Shown here piece after piece: positions 9,848 to 20,130 of a DNA stretch of 64,000 nt (positions are counted from its first letter, which is position 1; the number at the start of each line of letters is the position of its first letter). Below the pieces are notes generated by a model that worked only from the letters and a program-made list of their open reading frames with translations, was not told the DNA's origin and searched no databases. Source of the stretch: Pseudomonas poae (lineage in GTDB: Bacteria; Pseudomonadota; Gammaproteobacteria; Pseudomonadales; Pseudomonadaceae); assembly GCA_004000515.1 (NCBI GenBank), contig CP034537.1:4354001-4418000 (forward strand). Direction: 5' to 3'. Position numbers and translations under genes: made by a program.

Positions 9848-10810
9848 ATGTTTTGCCCTATGAAAACCGTGGCCATGGCGCTGTTTCCGGACTTCCTCCT
9901 GCTCGACATGGCCGGGCCGCTCGAAGTGTTTTCCATCGCCAACCGCTACCTGCCGGCGGCCGCGCATTACCAGATCCTCACCCTAGGCACCGAACCTGGG
10001 CCGTTGCGCGCCTCCAACGGCGTGGTGGTGCAGACCGACCTGCTGTTGGACCAGGCCGACGGCGCCTACGACCTGCTACTGGTACCCGGTGGCCCCGGCG
10101 CCTATAACGAATGCCACCCGGCGTTGCTGCCCTGGCTCAAGGCGGCTGCGCCAAGGGCGCGGCGCTTTGGTTCGATCTGCACCGGCGCCTTTGTGCTGGG
10201 CCACGCCGGGCTGCTGGACGGTCATCGCGTGACCACCCATTGGCACTACACCGAACGCCTGATCAAGGCGTTTCCCAAGGCTATCGTCGAGACCGATCGT
10301 ATCTACCTGCAAGATGGGCGCTTGATCACTTCGGGCGGGGTCACGGCAGGCATCGACCTGGCGCTGTCGATCGTGGCCCAGGACCACGGCAAGGAAGTCG
10401 CGGTGGACGTGGCCAAGGTGCTGCTGGTGGTGATGAAGCGCCAGGGCGGCCAGGCGCAGTTCAGCCCGATGACCGCAGCGGTGGCGCCCCAGGAAACCGC
10501 GATCACCCGCGTGCAAAACCACGTGCTGGCGCACCTCGACCAACCGTTCACCATTGAGTCCATGGCCGAACTGGCCGGCATGAGCGCGCGCCATTTTGCG
10601 CGGCTGTTTGCCAAGGACGTGCAGATGACCCCCATGGCCTTCCTGCAGGGCGCGCGCATCGACCGTGCCCGCCAGTTGCTGGAAACCACCGACCTGCCGC
10701 TCAAGACCGTGGCGTTCCACGCAGGCTTCGGCAGCGTGCGCTATATGCGCTATCTGTTCAGTGAGAAGCTCGGCCTAAACCCCACCCAATACCGACAACA
10801 GTTCAGTTAA
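9848..10810 (+). CDS. GlxA-type transcriptional regulator (DJ-1/PfpI-like domain + AraC HTH)
   Basis: About 316-320 residues; the start may be ATG 9848 or ATG 9860 (MKTVAMALFPDF). The first ~200 residues are a class I glutamine amidotransferase/DJ-1-like domain (LLLVPGGPGAY, GSICTGAFVLGHAGLLDG, THWHYTERL, ITSGGVTAGIDLAL). The C-terminal ~100 residues are a double AraC helix-turn-helix (SMAELAGMSARHFARLFAKD, KTVAFHAGFGSVRYMRYLF). Such regulators usually sense small metabolites through the first domain. It is divergent from pirin, with about 180 bases between starts, so pirin is a possible target. Confidence 0.9.
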   Translation: MFCPMKTVAMALFPDFLLLDMAGPLEVFSIANRYLPAAAHYQILTLGTEPGPLRASNGVVVQTDLLLDQADGAYDLLLVPGGPGAYNECHPALLPWLKAAAPRARRFGSICTGAFVLGHAGLLDGHRVTTHWHYTERLIKAFPKAIVETDRIYLQDGRLITSGGVTAGIDLALSIVAQDHGKEVAVDVAKVLLVVMKRQGGQAQFSPMTAAVAPQETAITRVQNHVLAHLDQPFTIESMAELAGMSARHFARLFAKDVQMTPMAFLQGARIDRARQLLETTDLPLKTVAFHAGFGSVRYMRYLFSEKLGLNPTQYRQQFS

Positions 10811-10958
10811 CGACAGGATGTCCGTCTCACACCCCCGAATGTCCGTGTCGCTCCCCGTGCCAGCATTGTCCTGTCATCGCTAGCTGGCAAGATAGCTGCA
10901 AGCCCATGGAAAGGATGCGCAAACGCCCAAGGCCGGGCGTTTCAGCGCGATTGCACAC

Positions 10959-12426
10959 ATGAACAACCCTCAGGCGATTGACGCTGATGGCACGGTGCGC
11001 TTCGGTGCCTATGCCTTTCACCGGCAACAGCGGCTGGTCAGCAAGGCAGGCTGGCCGGTGCCGTTGGGCGGGCGGGCGTTGGATATCCTCACCGTGCTGC
11101 TTGAAACACCAGGGCAGTTCATCAGCAAGGTCACGTTGATCGAGCGGGTCTGGCCGAACAGCGTGGTGGAAGAAAACAACCTGCGGGTGCACATCGCCGC
11201 TCTGCGCCGCGCCCTTGAAGGCCCGAGTTTTATCCTCAACGACCCGCAGCGCGGCTACTGTTTTGCCGCGCCCGTGCAAGGGGCGATCCAGCACGTGACG
11301 CCCCGGCATAACCTGGCGGCGCGGCTCAACCCGCTGATCGGCTGTGACGCGTTGTTGGGCGTGCTGGTGCGGCGCCTGTCCGGGCAACGCCTGGTGACGC
11401 TCACCGGTTGCGCTGGCGTGGGCAAGAGCACCTTGGCCCTCGCCCTGGCCGAACGCGTATTGCCGCGTTACCGCGACGGCGTGTGGTGGGTCGACCTGGC
11501 CACGGTGGACGCGCCGATGAGCATGCTGCGCCACCTGGCCGCCGCGTTGCGCGGAATCCAGCGGCAGCGCCACTGAGTTGGCTCGCCAATTGGCCGACCG
11601 ACAATTACTGCTGGTGCTCGACGGCGCCGACCTGCTGCTCGGCGCCTGCCGGCACTTACTGCGCGTACTGCGTGAAAAAGCCCCTCAGGTGAGCGTGCTG
11701 ATCAGCAGTCGCGAACCGTTGCAGATCGCCGGCGAATGGGTACAGCGCGTGCCTCGACTGGCGGTGCCCGCACCGTCGGCGCTGAGCAGCGTGGAGCAGG
11801 CGATGGCCTACCCAGCGGTGCAATTGTTTGTCGCAAGGGCGGCTGCCAGCCAACAGGGTTTTGCATTGCGGACCCAGGACTTGGCGCCCCTACGGGATAT
11901 CTGCCGGCGCCTCGACGCACTCCCACTGGCCCTCGAACTGGCGGCTGCCCAAGTGGATGCACTGGGTGTGCGTGGCTTGCAGTTGCAATTGCGCCAAGGC
12001 TTGCAAGTGCTGACCCGGGGCCGGCGCACGGCGGTGGAGCGTCACCAATCGCTGACGGCCGCCCTGGACTGGACCTACGAGCGCCTGAGCCTGCCGGAGC
12101 GCTGGCTGTTCCTGCAGTTGAGTTTGTTCAAGATGGCAGTGACGTTGCCCACCTTGAATGAGCTGGTCGCCGGTACGGAGTTGGAACACGCCGACCTGGC
12201 CTATTTGCTAGGTCGCCTGGTGAACACTTCGCTGCTGAGCCTGGAGCCGGGGCCAGGTGAGGCGCGCTATCGCCTGCTCAATTGCGTGCGCAGCTATGCG
12301 CTGGCGCACTTGCGTGACCCGGCACAAGTGGCGCGTCTGCAGCAAGGGTATGGGCATTACCTGGGGCCGTTTTCAGGCCGGCCGTTTGTCTTGCAGCTCG
12401 TCGAGCAGGCTGCGTACGCTTATTAG
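10959..12426 (+). CDS. Winged-helix transcriptional regulator with STAND/AAA-type ATPase domain (copy 1)
   Basis: Repaired length is about 489 residues, with two missing bases between 11555 and 11585. Residues 1-105 are an OmpR-type winged helix (FGAYAFHRQQR, LGGRALDILTVLLE, VWPNSVVEENNLRVHIAALR, RGYCF). An ATPase domain follows, with Walker A GCAGVGKST, Walker B-like LLLVLDGADLLL, sensor VLISSREPLQIAGE and the LPLALELAAAQVDALG segment. The long C-terminal repeat domain of such regulators is largely missing compared with the paralogue at 12373-15133. The 3' end overlaps that convergent gene by 54 bases, so the true C-terminus may differ if a further indel is present. Confidence 0.75.
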
Positions 12427-15133
12427 ATCCTGGGTTGCAAAGCCTTCGGTAAACCGTGCATGCACGGAACTCAACAGATCACGCGCCGGCTGCAGGCGTG
12501 CTTGTCTCTGCCACAACCGGGCCAGCGACGTCGCGCAACGCAACTCCCAGGCCAGCGCCCCTTGCTGGTGCGCCAGGCCCAGGGCTTCGAGCAGCAGCGC
12601 CTCGGCGGCACGGGTATCGGCCATGCCATCGGCGCGCACCCGCAGGATCTCCGCAGTGCACCAGCCCGCCGCCCCGGTTCTGGCACGTTCGAAAACGGCG
12701 TCTTGCACCTCGATGGCATTGAACGTCACCAACGTATCTTCGACCAATCCCAAACCCTGCACATCCGCCATCTGCAGCGTGCCTTCGTAGCAGCGCGCCC
12801 AGGTCTGGAACAACTGCACTGAGTGCTTCTGTGCCTGTTGCAACAGCAGGTCGAGGTTGTCGCGGGCGGTGGCGGTGTCTCCGTTGTAGTGAGGGATCAC
12901 CACCCCGGCCAGGGCCAGGGTGTAGCAAATCGATGTGCCGTGATTGATCTGCAGTGCCAGTTCCAATGCCTGGCTTGCGGTACGCCAGGCGCGCTCGGAA
13001 AGCCGCGCAGCCACAGGATGCGCGCAAGGATGGTCAACGAGGCGACGCTCTGGTCGTACTGCACACCAAAGCCATGGGTGAACCGGTTGAGATGACCGCT
13101 CTGGGCCATGCGCTGGATCACCTGTTCGGCATTGTGCTGCGCCAGCGCCTGGTTGCCTGCAAAGTGCTGCGCCAGCACGCGCAAACGTTGAGCGCTGAGG
13201 GCTAGCAACGGCTCGGCCTGGGGGCCCAGTTGGTCGAAATGCAGGCTTTGGACCAAGGCTTCGCGGTAGTTGCCACAGCACAGGTTGACGGCCATATGGC
13301 CCGATACCGCGCGCAACTGGCCGGCCAAATCCTTGCCGGCTTCCGCCAAGCGCCGGGCGCAGGTAAAGGCCTCGATGGTCTGCGGCGTGCCACCCTGAGC
13401 GTGGTAGGAAAAACTGCCCAGCGCCAACTGCAACGCCATGTGCAAGCGTTGGCTGGGTGTGCTCGATTGCCCCAGGCGCAACAGGGCCTTGCCCACGTAC
13501 AGGCCGTGTTCGCGCAGCAGTGACAGTTCCTGCCACAACGGCATGGCGCTGACGGTCAGGCGTATGCCCAGCACGTGCACGCCGCCGTCGCCCAGGCCCC
13601 AATCGAGGGCGGCGCGGATGTCTTCGCGCAGCCCTGCGTAGCGGTCGATCCACACCTGCGTAGCGGTGATTTCCCAATCGTCCTGCGCCTGGTTCATCAG
13701 GGCCAGGCAGCGCTCGGCGTGACGTTCGCGGGTGATGGCGAGTTCGTCGGCAACGCTGAGTTTTTCCAGGGCGTAGGTGCGGGTGATGTCCAGTAGGCGA
13801 TAGACCATCTCATCATCGCCGGCCTCCACATTGAGCAAGGACTTGGCCACCAGCTGCGTGATGGACCCCAGCACTTCAGTCGGCGCAATCTGCTCCCCGG
13901 CGATCACCGCCGCCGCGCTGGCCAGGCTGAACTCACCCCGGAACACCGCCAGGCGGCGCAGGCAAATTTGCTCGCATGCCGTCAACAGCTCAAAGCTCCA
14001 GTCCAGCGTGGCGCGCAAGGTTTGATGACGGGGCAGGGCACTGCGCCGACCACGGGTCAGCAGGCGGAAGTTGTCTTCCATCTGCACCAGCAGCCCTGGC
14101 AAGCCGAAGCGTTCGATTTGCGCCGCTACCAACTCGATGGCCAGGGGAATGCCGTCGAGGCGCTGGCAGATATCAATCGCCAGCGGCAGTTCGGCCTCGC
14201 TCAACTCAAAGCTGTCCTGCTGGGACATGGCCCGTTCGACCAGCAATTGCAGGGCCGGGTAACCGAGTGCCTGGGCGCGATTGCCGGTAGCGGGCGGGCA
14301 GGCCAAGGGGTCGAGGCGTTGCACATGTTCACCCTCGGCGCGCAACGCTTCGCGGCTGGTGGCCAGGATGTGCAGCTTGGGCGCGTGGCGCAGGAGGGTT
14401 TCGCTGATCAGCGCGATGTCGTCCAGCAAGTGTTCGCAGTTGTCGATCACCAGCAGCAACTGGCGCTCTTGCAAGCTGCGGGCAAACGTCGCCAGGGGTT
14501 CATGTTCGACTGCGGTGAGGTCGAGCAGGGCGGCGAGGTTGGGCAGGATCATCGACGGCGTGCTGAGGGGCGTCAGGTCCAACAGGCGAATGCCGTCGCG
14601 GTAATGCCCGATCAGCAGTTCCGCGACGCGCAAGGCGACGGTGGTCTTGCCGATCCCCCCGGCGCCGGTGAGGGTGATAAAGCGGCGCTCGGGCAATTGC
14701 TGCACCAGGCTGTCGATCAGGGCCTGTCGGCCGATCATCCGTGTACGGCGCAGGGCAGGTTGTGCCCCTGGCCGAGTGGGGCGCCGTCGTTGGGTAGGCT
14801 CATCGGCTCGATGCTCAGTGGCGCCACAAAACTGTAGCCACGCTGGGCCACCGTCACGATATAGCGCTGCCCGGCCTGGCCATCGCCCAGGGCCTTGCGC
14901 AACGCCGCCATGTGCACCCGCAGGTTGCCGTCTTCCACGACGCTTTTCGGCCAGACGCGGGCGATCAACTCTTGTTTGCTCACCACATTGCCGGCCTGTT
15001 CCAGCAGGATCAGCAGGATCTCCACCGCCCGTCGTCCCAGGCGCAACGGGCGACCAGCCTCCAGCACCAGGCGCTGGCGCGGATGGATGCGGTAAGGGCC
15101 GAACTGCACGGCCTGATCGCTGAGGTCATTCAT
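12373..15133 (-). CDS. Winged-helix transcriptional regulator with ATPase and helical-repeat domains (copy 2)
   Basis: Repaired length is about 920 residues; bases are missing near 14755 and 12997. Start ATG 15133 gives MNDLSDQAVQFGPYRIHP and a winged helix (LGRRAVEILLILLE, VWPKSVVEDGNLRVHMAALR, VAQRGYSF). The ATPase part has Walker A LTGAGGIGKTTVAL, Walker B LLLVIDNCEHLLD, ILATSREALRAEGE and GIPLAIELVAAQIE. From about residue 450 on, TPR-like helical repeats follow (SGHMAVNLCCGNYREALVQS). The architecture resembles MalT/AfsR-type signal-integrating regulators: ATP binding with ligand or protein sensing controlling DNA binding. It is a paralogue of the convergent gene at 10959. No target can be named from sequence. 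Confidence 0.8.
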
Positions 15134-15190
15134 GGTTGCCCATGCTCTGGGAAAGGATCGGGCAAGCATATTCCAGGTGCAGGTGTACCA

Positions 15191-15589
15191 CTAGGCCGCG
15201 ATCACGTGAGGCTTGTGACGCATGTGGTGATTTCGCCAGGTCATCGGGTTGACGCCCTCGCTGCGGGTGAACATATGGCAGAAGTGCGCCTGGTCGCAGA
15301 ACCCACACTCCAGGCTGATTTGCGTGAGGCTCAGGGCGGAACCGGTAATCAGCTCCTTGGCCCTTTGGATGCGTTGTTGGCGTATCCACTCCTGAGGCGA
15401 CAGCCCGGTGGTGCACTTGAACGCGCGGGAAAAATGGCTGCGCGACAATGCGCAGGCCTGGGCCAGGTCGGCAATTGCCAGGCTTTCGCCGAGGTTGGCC
15501 TGAATCAGTTGCTTGGCGATACGCTCGCGCCGGGGGCATAGGCCGCCGGTCGCGGATAAACGGGGAGCCTGGAGTTCAAGTCGGGCCAT
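15191..15589 (-). CDS. AraC-family transcriptional regulator (HTH domain only)
   Basis: A 132-residue protein consisting almost only of the double helix-turn-helix (LAIADLAQACALSRSHFSRAF and LTQISLECGFCDQAHFCHMF followed by GVNPMTW). There is no ligand-binding domain, as in MarA/SoxS-size regulators. It lies upstream of and co-directional with the large winged-helix/ATPase gene at 12373-15133, with about 57 bases between them. Confidence 0.85.
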   Translation of the reverse strand: MARLELQAPRLSATGGLCPRRERIAKQLIQANLGESLAIADLAQACALSRSHFSRAFKCTTGLSPQEWIRQQRIQRAKELITGSALSLTQISLECGFCDQAHFCHMFTRSEGVNPMTWRNHHMRHKPHVIAA

Positions 15590-15793
15590 GACGGATGTCC
15601 GCAGTCGATGGGAGCGTTCCCGGTGAATGGATGCAGTGTAGACCGATACATTCTTGGCGCCTGACCGCCTGGCTGACGAGTTAATCGTTGTTAATTTCGC
15701 CAGGTGCAGTCACCGAAAAGACAGCACAGCGGTGCAATCGCGGCAGCGTCTGGCGTGATTTTCTGTGCACTTGCCAACCGTTTGGATAGCCCC

Positions 15794-16701
15794 ATGAACC
15801 GCAACGACCTACGCCGCGTCGACATGAACCTGCTGGTGATTTTCGAAGCGTTGATGTTCGAGAAGAACCTGACCCGCGTTGCCGAAAAGCTCTTCATGGG
15901 CCAGCCGGCGGTGAGCGCCGCCCTGAGCCGCCTGCGCGACCTGTTCGACGACCCGTTGCTGTTGCGCAACGGGCGGGGCATAGAGCCCACGCCACGTGCC
16001 GTGGCGATACTCAAGGAGTTGCAACCGGCCATGGACATCATCTCGGGCGCCGTCAGTCGCGCCAAGGATTTCGACCCCTCCACCAGCTGCGCGGTGTTCC
16101 GCATCGGCCTGTCCGACGACGCCGAGTTCGGCCTGTTCCCGCCACTGCTCAGCCAACTGCGCGAAGAAGCGCCGGGGATTGTCGTGGTGGTGCGCCGCGC
16201 CAATTACCTGCTGATGTCGACGTTGCTGGCCAGCGGCGAGATTTCGGTGGGGTGAGCTACACCACTGAATTACCGGCGAATGCCAAGCGCAAGAAACTGC
16301 GGGACATCCCCTGCAAGGTACTGCGTGGCGACGATGGCTCTGAGCCGCTGACGCTGGATGATTACTGTGAGCGGCCCCATGCGATGGTGTCGTTTTCGGG
16401 GGACCTGAGTGGCAATATCGACTTGGACCTGGCGCGCATTGGCCGGGCGCGGCGGGTGGTGTTGGCCGTGCCGCAGTTCAGTGGGCTGCGGGCGTTGTTG
16501 GCGGGCACGCAGATTATTGCGACCGTGCCGGACTATGCGGCGTGTGCGTTGACCGAGGGCACTACGTTGCGGGCAGAGGACCCGCCGTTTGCGATTGATG
16601 CTGCGGAGTTGTCGATGGTGTGGAGTGGGGTGCATGACAATGATCCGGCGGAGCGGTGGTTGCGGGGGAGGATTGGGGAGCATATGGCTCGTGTTTTGTA
16701 G
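15794..16701 (+). CDS. LysR-family transcriptional regulator
   Basis: Repaired length is 302 residues. A G4 run at about 16251 should be G5; restoring it joins GEISVG to VSYTTELPAN. The HTH is NLLVIFEALMFEKNLTRVAE ... GQPAVSAALSRLRDLFDDPLLLR, the NodD/LinR-like subtype beginning LRRVDMNLL. The C-terminal part has AQFSGLRALLAGT-like effector-domain strands (VPQFSGLRALLAGTQIIATV). Start ATG 15794. It is followed by the gene-free repeat array, so its target is unclear. Confidence 0.85.
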
Positions 16702-16708
16702 TGGGTGT

Positions 16709-16980
16709 GCATATCCGTTATTTGGGTAACGGCCTCCTATGGTTCCGCCCTTACGGCGGGTCACTTTTGGAAAGGCCCAAAAGTAACCAAAAGGCCTTCG
16801 CCCCAACACTCGGTGCCTCGCTTAGGCTCGGCATGCCCTCACTCCGGCTTTTGGAGCGTGGGCCGCCGCGATGGGCCATCCTTGGCCCAGCGCGGCTAAC
16901 CCGGCGTCCTGCCGGGTTACCCACGCTCCAAAGCCTGCGTTCGGCCAGCGTGTTTGACGGGGCGCCTCTAGATCAAAAGC
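16709..16980 (+). repeat. Interspersed ~270-bp repeat, copy A
   Basis: It begins CATATCCGTTATTTGGGTAA and ends GACGGGGCGCCT..AGATCAAAA. An internal palindrome GTAACCCGGCAGGACGCCGG (seen in complement) is flanked by CGATGGGCCATCCTTGGCCC. The same sequence occurs inverted at 17310-17590 and directly at 32903-33195. Short open frames inside it are not credible genes. Confidence 0.85.
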
Positions 16981-17034
16981 AAGAGCGCGGCGGCCTTAGA
17001 GCCGACCGGTTTTTTGTGCCGATCACCGTTCAAA

Positions 17035-17120
17035 TGTGGGAGCTGGCTTGCCTGCGATGGCATCTACTGGGTGTGCCTGATGTACCGAGTTGCCTGTATC
17101 GCAGGCAAGCCAGCTCCACA
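17035..17120. repeat. REPIN (GTGGGAGCTGGCTTGCCTGC type)
   Basis: Two inverted REP arms, TGTGGGAGCTGGCTTGCCTG and CAGGCAAGCCAGCTCCACA, about 50 bases apart. It is located inside the inverted repeat array. Confidence 0.9.
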
Positions 17121-17165
17121 GAAAAGCAGATTTCACACTGCCAGAAAGCCGGACACGTTCAAAAA

Positions 17166-17252
17166 TGTGGGGCGGGCTTGCTCGCGAATGCGGTGGATCA
17201 GCCAATGAATGTGTTGACTGACACACCGCATTCGCGAGCAAGCCCGCTCCCA
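17166..17252. repeat. REPIN (GCGGGCTTGCTCGCGAATGC type)
   Basis: Inverted arms GGCGGGCTTGCTCGCGAATG and CATTCGCGAGCAAGCCCGCT. With the adjacent repeat copy B it forms a composite unit that is repeated, in opposite orientation, at 32903-33333. Confidence 0.9.
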
Positions 17253-17309
17253 CATTTGGATCTCCATGTATCAGGCAGATAGCGGTCTGCTCTGGCTCTG
17301 GCTCTGTTT

Positions 17310-17590
17310 TTGATCTTGATCTTGATCCTAGGCGCCCCGTTAAACCACGCTGGCCGAACGCAGGCTTGAATCCGTGGGTAACCCGGCAGGACGCCGGGTT
17401 AGCCGCGCTGGGCCAGGGATGGCCCATCGCGGCGGCCCACGGATTCAAGCCGGAGAGAGGCACACCGAGCCTAAGCGAGGTGCCGAGTGGTGGGGCAAGA
17501 GCCCTTTGGTTACTTTGGGGCTTTTCCAAAGTGACTCGCCGTAAGGGCGAAACCAATTTCCGCCGTTACCCAACAACGGATATGCACGCC
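17310..17590 (-). repeat. Interspersed ~270-bp repeat, copy B (inverted)
   Basis: Reverse complement of copies A and C: it starts GATCTTGATCCTAGGCGCCC and ends CAACGGATATGC. With copy A (16709) it makes a roughly 880-bp inverted structure that encloses two REPINs. Confidence 0.85.
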
Positions 17591-17676
17591 CTCAAACAGC
17601 ACATACATCCAATTCCCCCACCCCACCCCCGTCAAACTCCCCTCATCGCTGAAATCTCGAAGCAGAGGCACACCCC

Positions 17677-18266
17677 ATGGACCCAGCACCCAACACCAGC
17701 CCCGACGAAGTCGTCACCCTGGTCGTCAAACACCTCATCAAACAAGGCCACGAAGCCGACTACGAAGCCTGGCTACGCCGCATCGTACGCATCGCCGGCG
17801 AGCGCCCCGGCCACCTCGGCGTCGACGTCGTGCGCAGCAAGCAAAACGGCCTGGCCCTGTTCACCTGCGTGTTGCGCTACCGCTCCACCGACGCCCTGGA
17901 AACCTGGCTCGACTCCCCCGAGCGCAAAACCCTGATCGACGAAGCCGCCCCCTGCTGGCCGACGGCGACAACACCGAAATCGGCGCCGTCAACGAGTTCT
18001 GGTTCAACCCCGAAACCGAAAACGCCGCCAAGCCACCCCGCTGGAAACAGGCCGTAGTCACCCTGTTTGTGATCCTGCCGCTGACCCTGCTGGTCCCGAT
18101 CATCTGGGGCCCGATCCTGCGCCTGCATCCGTTCCTCTCCAACTATGTGGTCGCCACTTTCCTGGTCACCCTGACCATCGTGTTGCTGGTGGTCTACCTG
18201 CTGATGCCAGCGGCCACCCGCCTGTTCGCTCCCTGGCTTGAAGCCTCTGTAAAGGAAACCCTATGA
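17677..18266 (+). CDS. Antibiotic-biosynthesis-monooxygenase (ABM)-domain membrane protein
   Basis: Repaired length is 196 residues; the C5 run near 17947 should be C6. Residues 10-100 form an ABM-type ferredoxin-like fold (VVTLVVKHLIKQGHEADYEAWL, AGERPGHLGVDVV, RYRSTDALETWLDSPER). After a linker (NEFWFNPETENAAKPPRWKQ), residues about 130-190 have two hydrophobic helices (AVVTLFVILPLTLLVPIIWG and VVATFLVTLTIVLLVVYLL). ABM domains act as heme or quinone monooxygenases or as small-molecule sensors; the membrane-anchored form has no role I can state. Its TGA overlaps the amidohydrolase ATG, so they are translationally coupled. Confidence 0.82.
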
Positions 18267-20101
18267 ACGCCGATCTGATTCTGTTCAATGGCCAGTTCCA
18301 CACCGTGGACCGTGAAAACCCGCGCGCAACGGCCGTCGCCATCAGCCAGGGGCGCTTTGTCGCCGTCGGCACCGACGGTGAAGCGATGGCCCTGCGCGGC
18401 AGTGGCACCCAGGTCATCGACCTCAAGGGACGCACCGTGATCCCCGGCCTCAACGACTCCCACCTGCACCTGATCCGTGGCGGCCTGAACTACAACCTCG
18501 AACTGCGCTGGGAAGGCGTGCCGTCCCTGGCCGATGCGTTGCGCATGCTCAAGGACCAGGCCGACCGCACGCCCACCCCGCAATGGGTGCGCGTGGTGGG
18601 TGGCTGGAACGAATTCCAGTTTGCCGAAAAACGCATGCCCACCCTGGAAGAGCTCAACCAGGCCGCGCCGGACACTCCGGTGTTCGTGCTGCACCTGTAC
18701 GACCGCGCCTTGCTCAACCGTGCTGCCCTGCGCGTGGCGGGTTACACCAAGGACACGCCGAACCCGCCGGGCGGCGAGATCGTGCGTGACAGCAACGGCA
18801 ACCCCACCGGCATGCTGGTGGCACGTCCTAACGCGATGATCCTGTATTCGACCCTCGCCAAAGGCCCGAAACTGCCACTGGAGTATCAGGTCAACTCGAC
18901 CCGCCAGTTCATGCGCGAACTCAATCGCCTGGGCCTCACCAGCGCCATCGACGCTGGCGGTGGGTTCCAGAACTACCCCGATGACTACGCGGTAATCGAG
19001 CAACTGGCCAAGGACGAACAGTTGACGGTACGCATCGCCTACAACCTGTTCACCCAGAAACCCAAGGAAGAGCTCAGCGACTTCCAGAACTGGACCGGCA
19101 GCGTGAAGCTGCACCAGGGCGATGACTACCTGCGTCACAACGGCGCCGGTGAGATGCTGGTGTTCTCGGCCGCCGATTTCGAAGACTTCCTTGAACCGCG
19201 TCCGGACCTGCCATTGACCATGGAGCAGGAGTTGGAGCCGGTGGTACGCCACTTGGTGGAGCAGCGCTGGCCGTTCCGCCTGCACGCCACCTATGACGAG
19301 TCCATCTCCCGAATGCTCGACGTGTTCGAGAAGGTCAACCGCGATATTCCGTTCAATGGCTTGCCGTGGTTTTTCGACCACGCTGAAACCATCACGCCGA
19401 AAAACATCGAGCGCGTGCGGGCGCTTGGCGGTGGTATTGCGATCCAGGACCGCATGGCGTTCCAGGGTGAGTACTTCGTGGAGCGTTACGGCGCCAAGGC
19501 CGCCGAAGCCACGCCGCCGATCAAACGCATGCTTGCCGAAGGTGTACCAGTAGGGGCGGGCACCGATGCCACGCGGGTCTCCAGTTACAACCCGTGGACC
19601 TCGCTGTACTGGATGGTCAGCGGCCGCACCGTCGGCGGCCTTGAGTTGCACGCCGAGGGCCTGCCGCGCCTCACCGCGCTGGAGCTGTTCACCCACGGCA
19701 GCGCCTGGTTCTCGTCCGAACAGGGCAAGAAGGGCCAGATCAAGGTCGGCCAATTAGCCGACGTCGCCGCGCTCTCGGCAGATTTCTTCAGTGTCGATGA
19801 AGAAGCCATCAAGTGGATCGAATCGGTACTGACTGTGGTCGGCGGCAAAGTGGTCTACGGCGCCGGCGATTTCGAGGATTACGCACCACCGCGCGTGCCG
19901 GTGCTGCCGGACTGGTCGCCGGTGGTCAAGGTACCGGGGCACTGGCGCCCAGGCTCGCCTTTGCAAGCTCAAGTACACCAATGCAGCGGCCCGTGCGGCG
20001 TGCATTCACATAGCCACGAAAAAGCCCGCCTTTCCAGCGTGCCGGTCAGCGACTTCCAGGGTTTCTGGGGTGCGTTCGGCTGTTCGTGCTTTGCCTTCTG
20101 A
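18263..20101 (+). CDS. Amidohydrolase family protein (YtcJ-like, amidohydrolase 3)
   Basis: A 612-residue protein. It has the metal-binding opening VIPGLNDSHLHLIRGG, the lysine-region segment SVKLHQGDDY, the later metal ligands RLHATYDES and FFDHAE, and GAGTDATRVSSYNPW near the end of the barrel. It is predicted to hydrolyse an amide, ester or ring C-N bond; the substrate is unknown. The C-terminus carries an unusual Cys/His-rich tail after about residue 570 (HQCSGPCGVHSHSHE ... GCSCF), which could bind metal. It overlaps the preceding ABM gene by 4 nt and is followed 29 bases later by the isochorismatase-like gene, so the three probably form an operon. Confidence 0.85.
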   Translation: MNADLILFNGQFHTVDRENPRATAVAISQGRFVAVGTDGEAMALRGSGTQVIDLKGRTVIPGLNDSHLHLIRGGLNYNLELRWEGVPSLADALRMLKDQADRTPTPQWVRVVGGWNEFQFAEKRMPTLEELNQAAPDTPVFVLHLYDRALLNRAALRVAGYTKDTPNPPGGEIVRDSNGNPTGMLVARPNAMILYSTLAKGPKLPLEYQVNSTRQFMRELNRLGLTSAIDAGGGFQNYPDDYAVIEQLAKDEQLTVRIAYNLFTQKPKEELSDFQNWTGSVKLHQGDDYLRHNGAGEMLVFSAADFEDFLEPRPDLPLTMEQELEPVVRHLVEQRWPFRLHATYDESISRMLDVFEKVNRDIPFNGLPWFFDHAETITPKNIERVRALGGGIAIQDRMAFQGEYFVERYGAKAAEATPPIKRMLAEGVPVGAGTDATRVSSYNPWTSLYWMVSGRTVGGLELHAEGLPRLTALELFTHGSAWFSSEQGKKGQIKVGQLADVAALSADFFSVDEEAIKWIESVLTVVGGKVVYGAGDFEDYAPPRVPVLPDWSPVVKVPGHWRPGSPLQAQVHQCSGPCGVHSHSHEKARLSSVPVSDFQGFWGAFGCSCFAF

Positions 20102-20130
20102 TTACTCAAACCCCCGTAAGGAACTGAACC

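Noticed and set aside
16656..17635. Open frames up to ~200 codons in the repeat array
   Set aside because: They read through REP arms and the interspersed repeat in several frames, have no ribosome binding sites and resemble no protein family; copies A, B and C give different translations.
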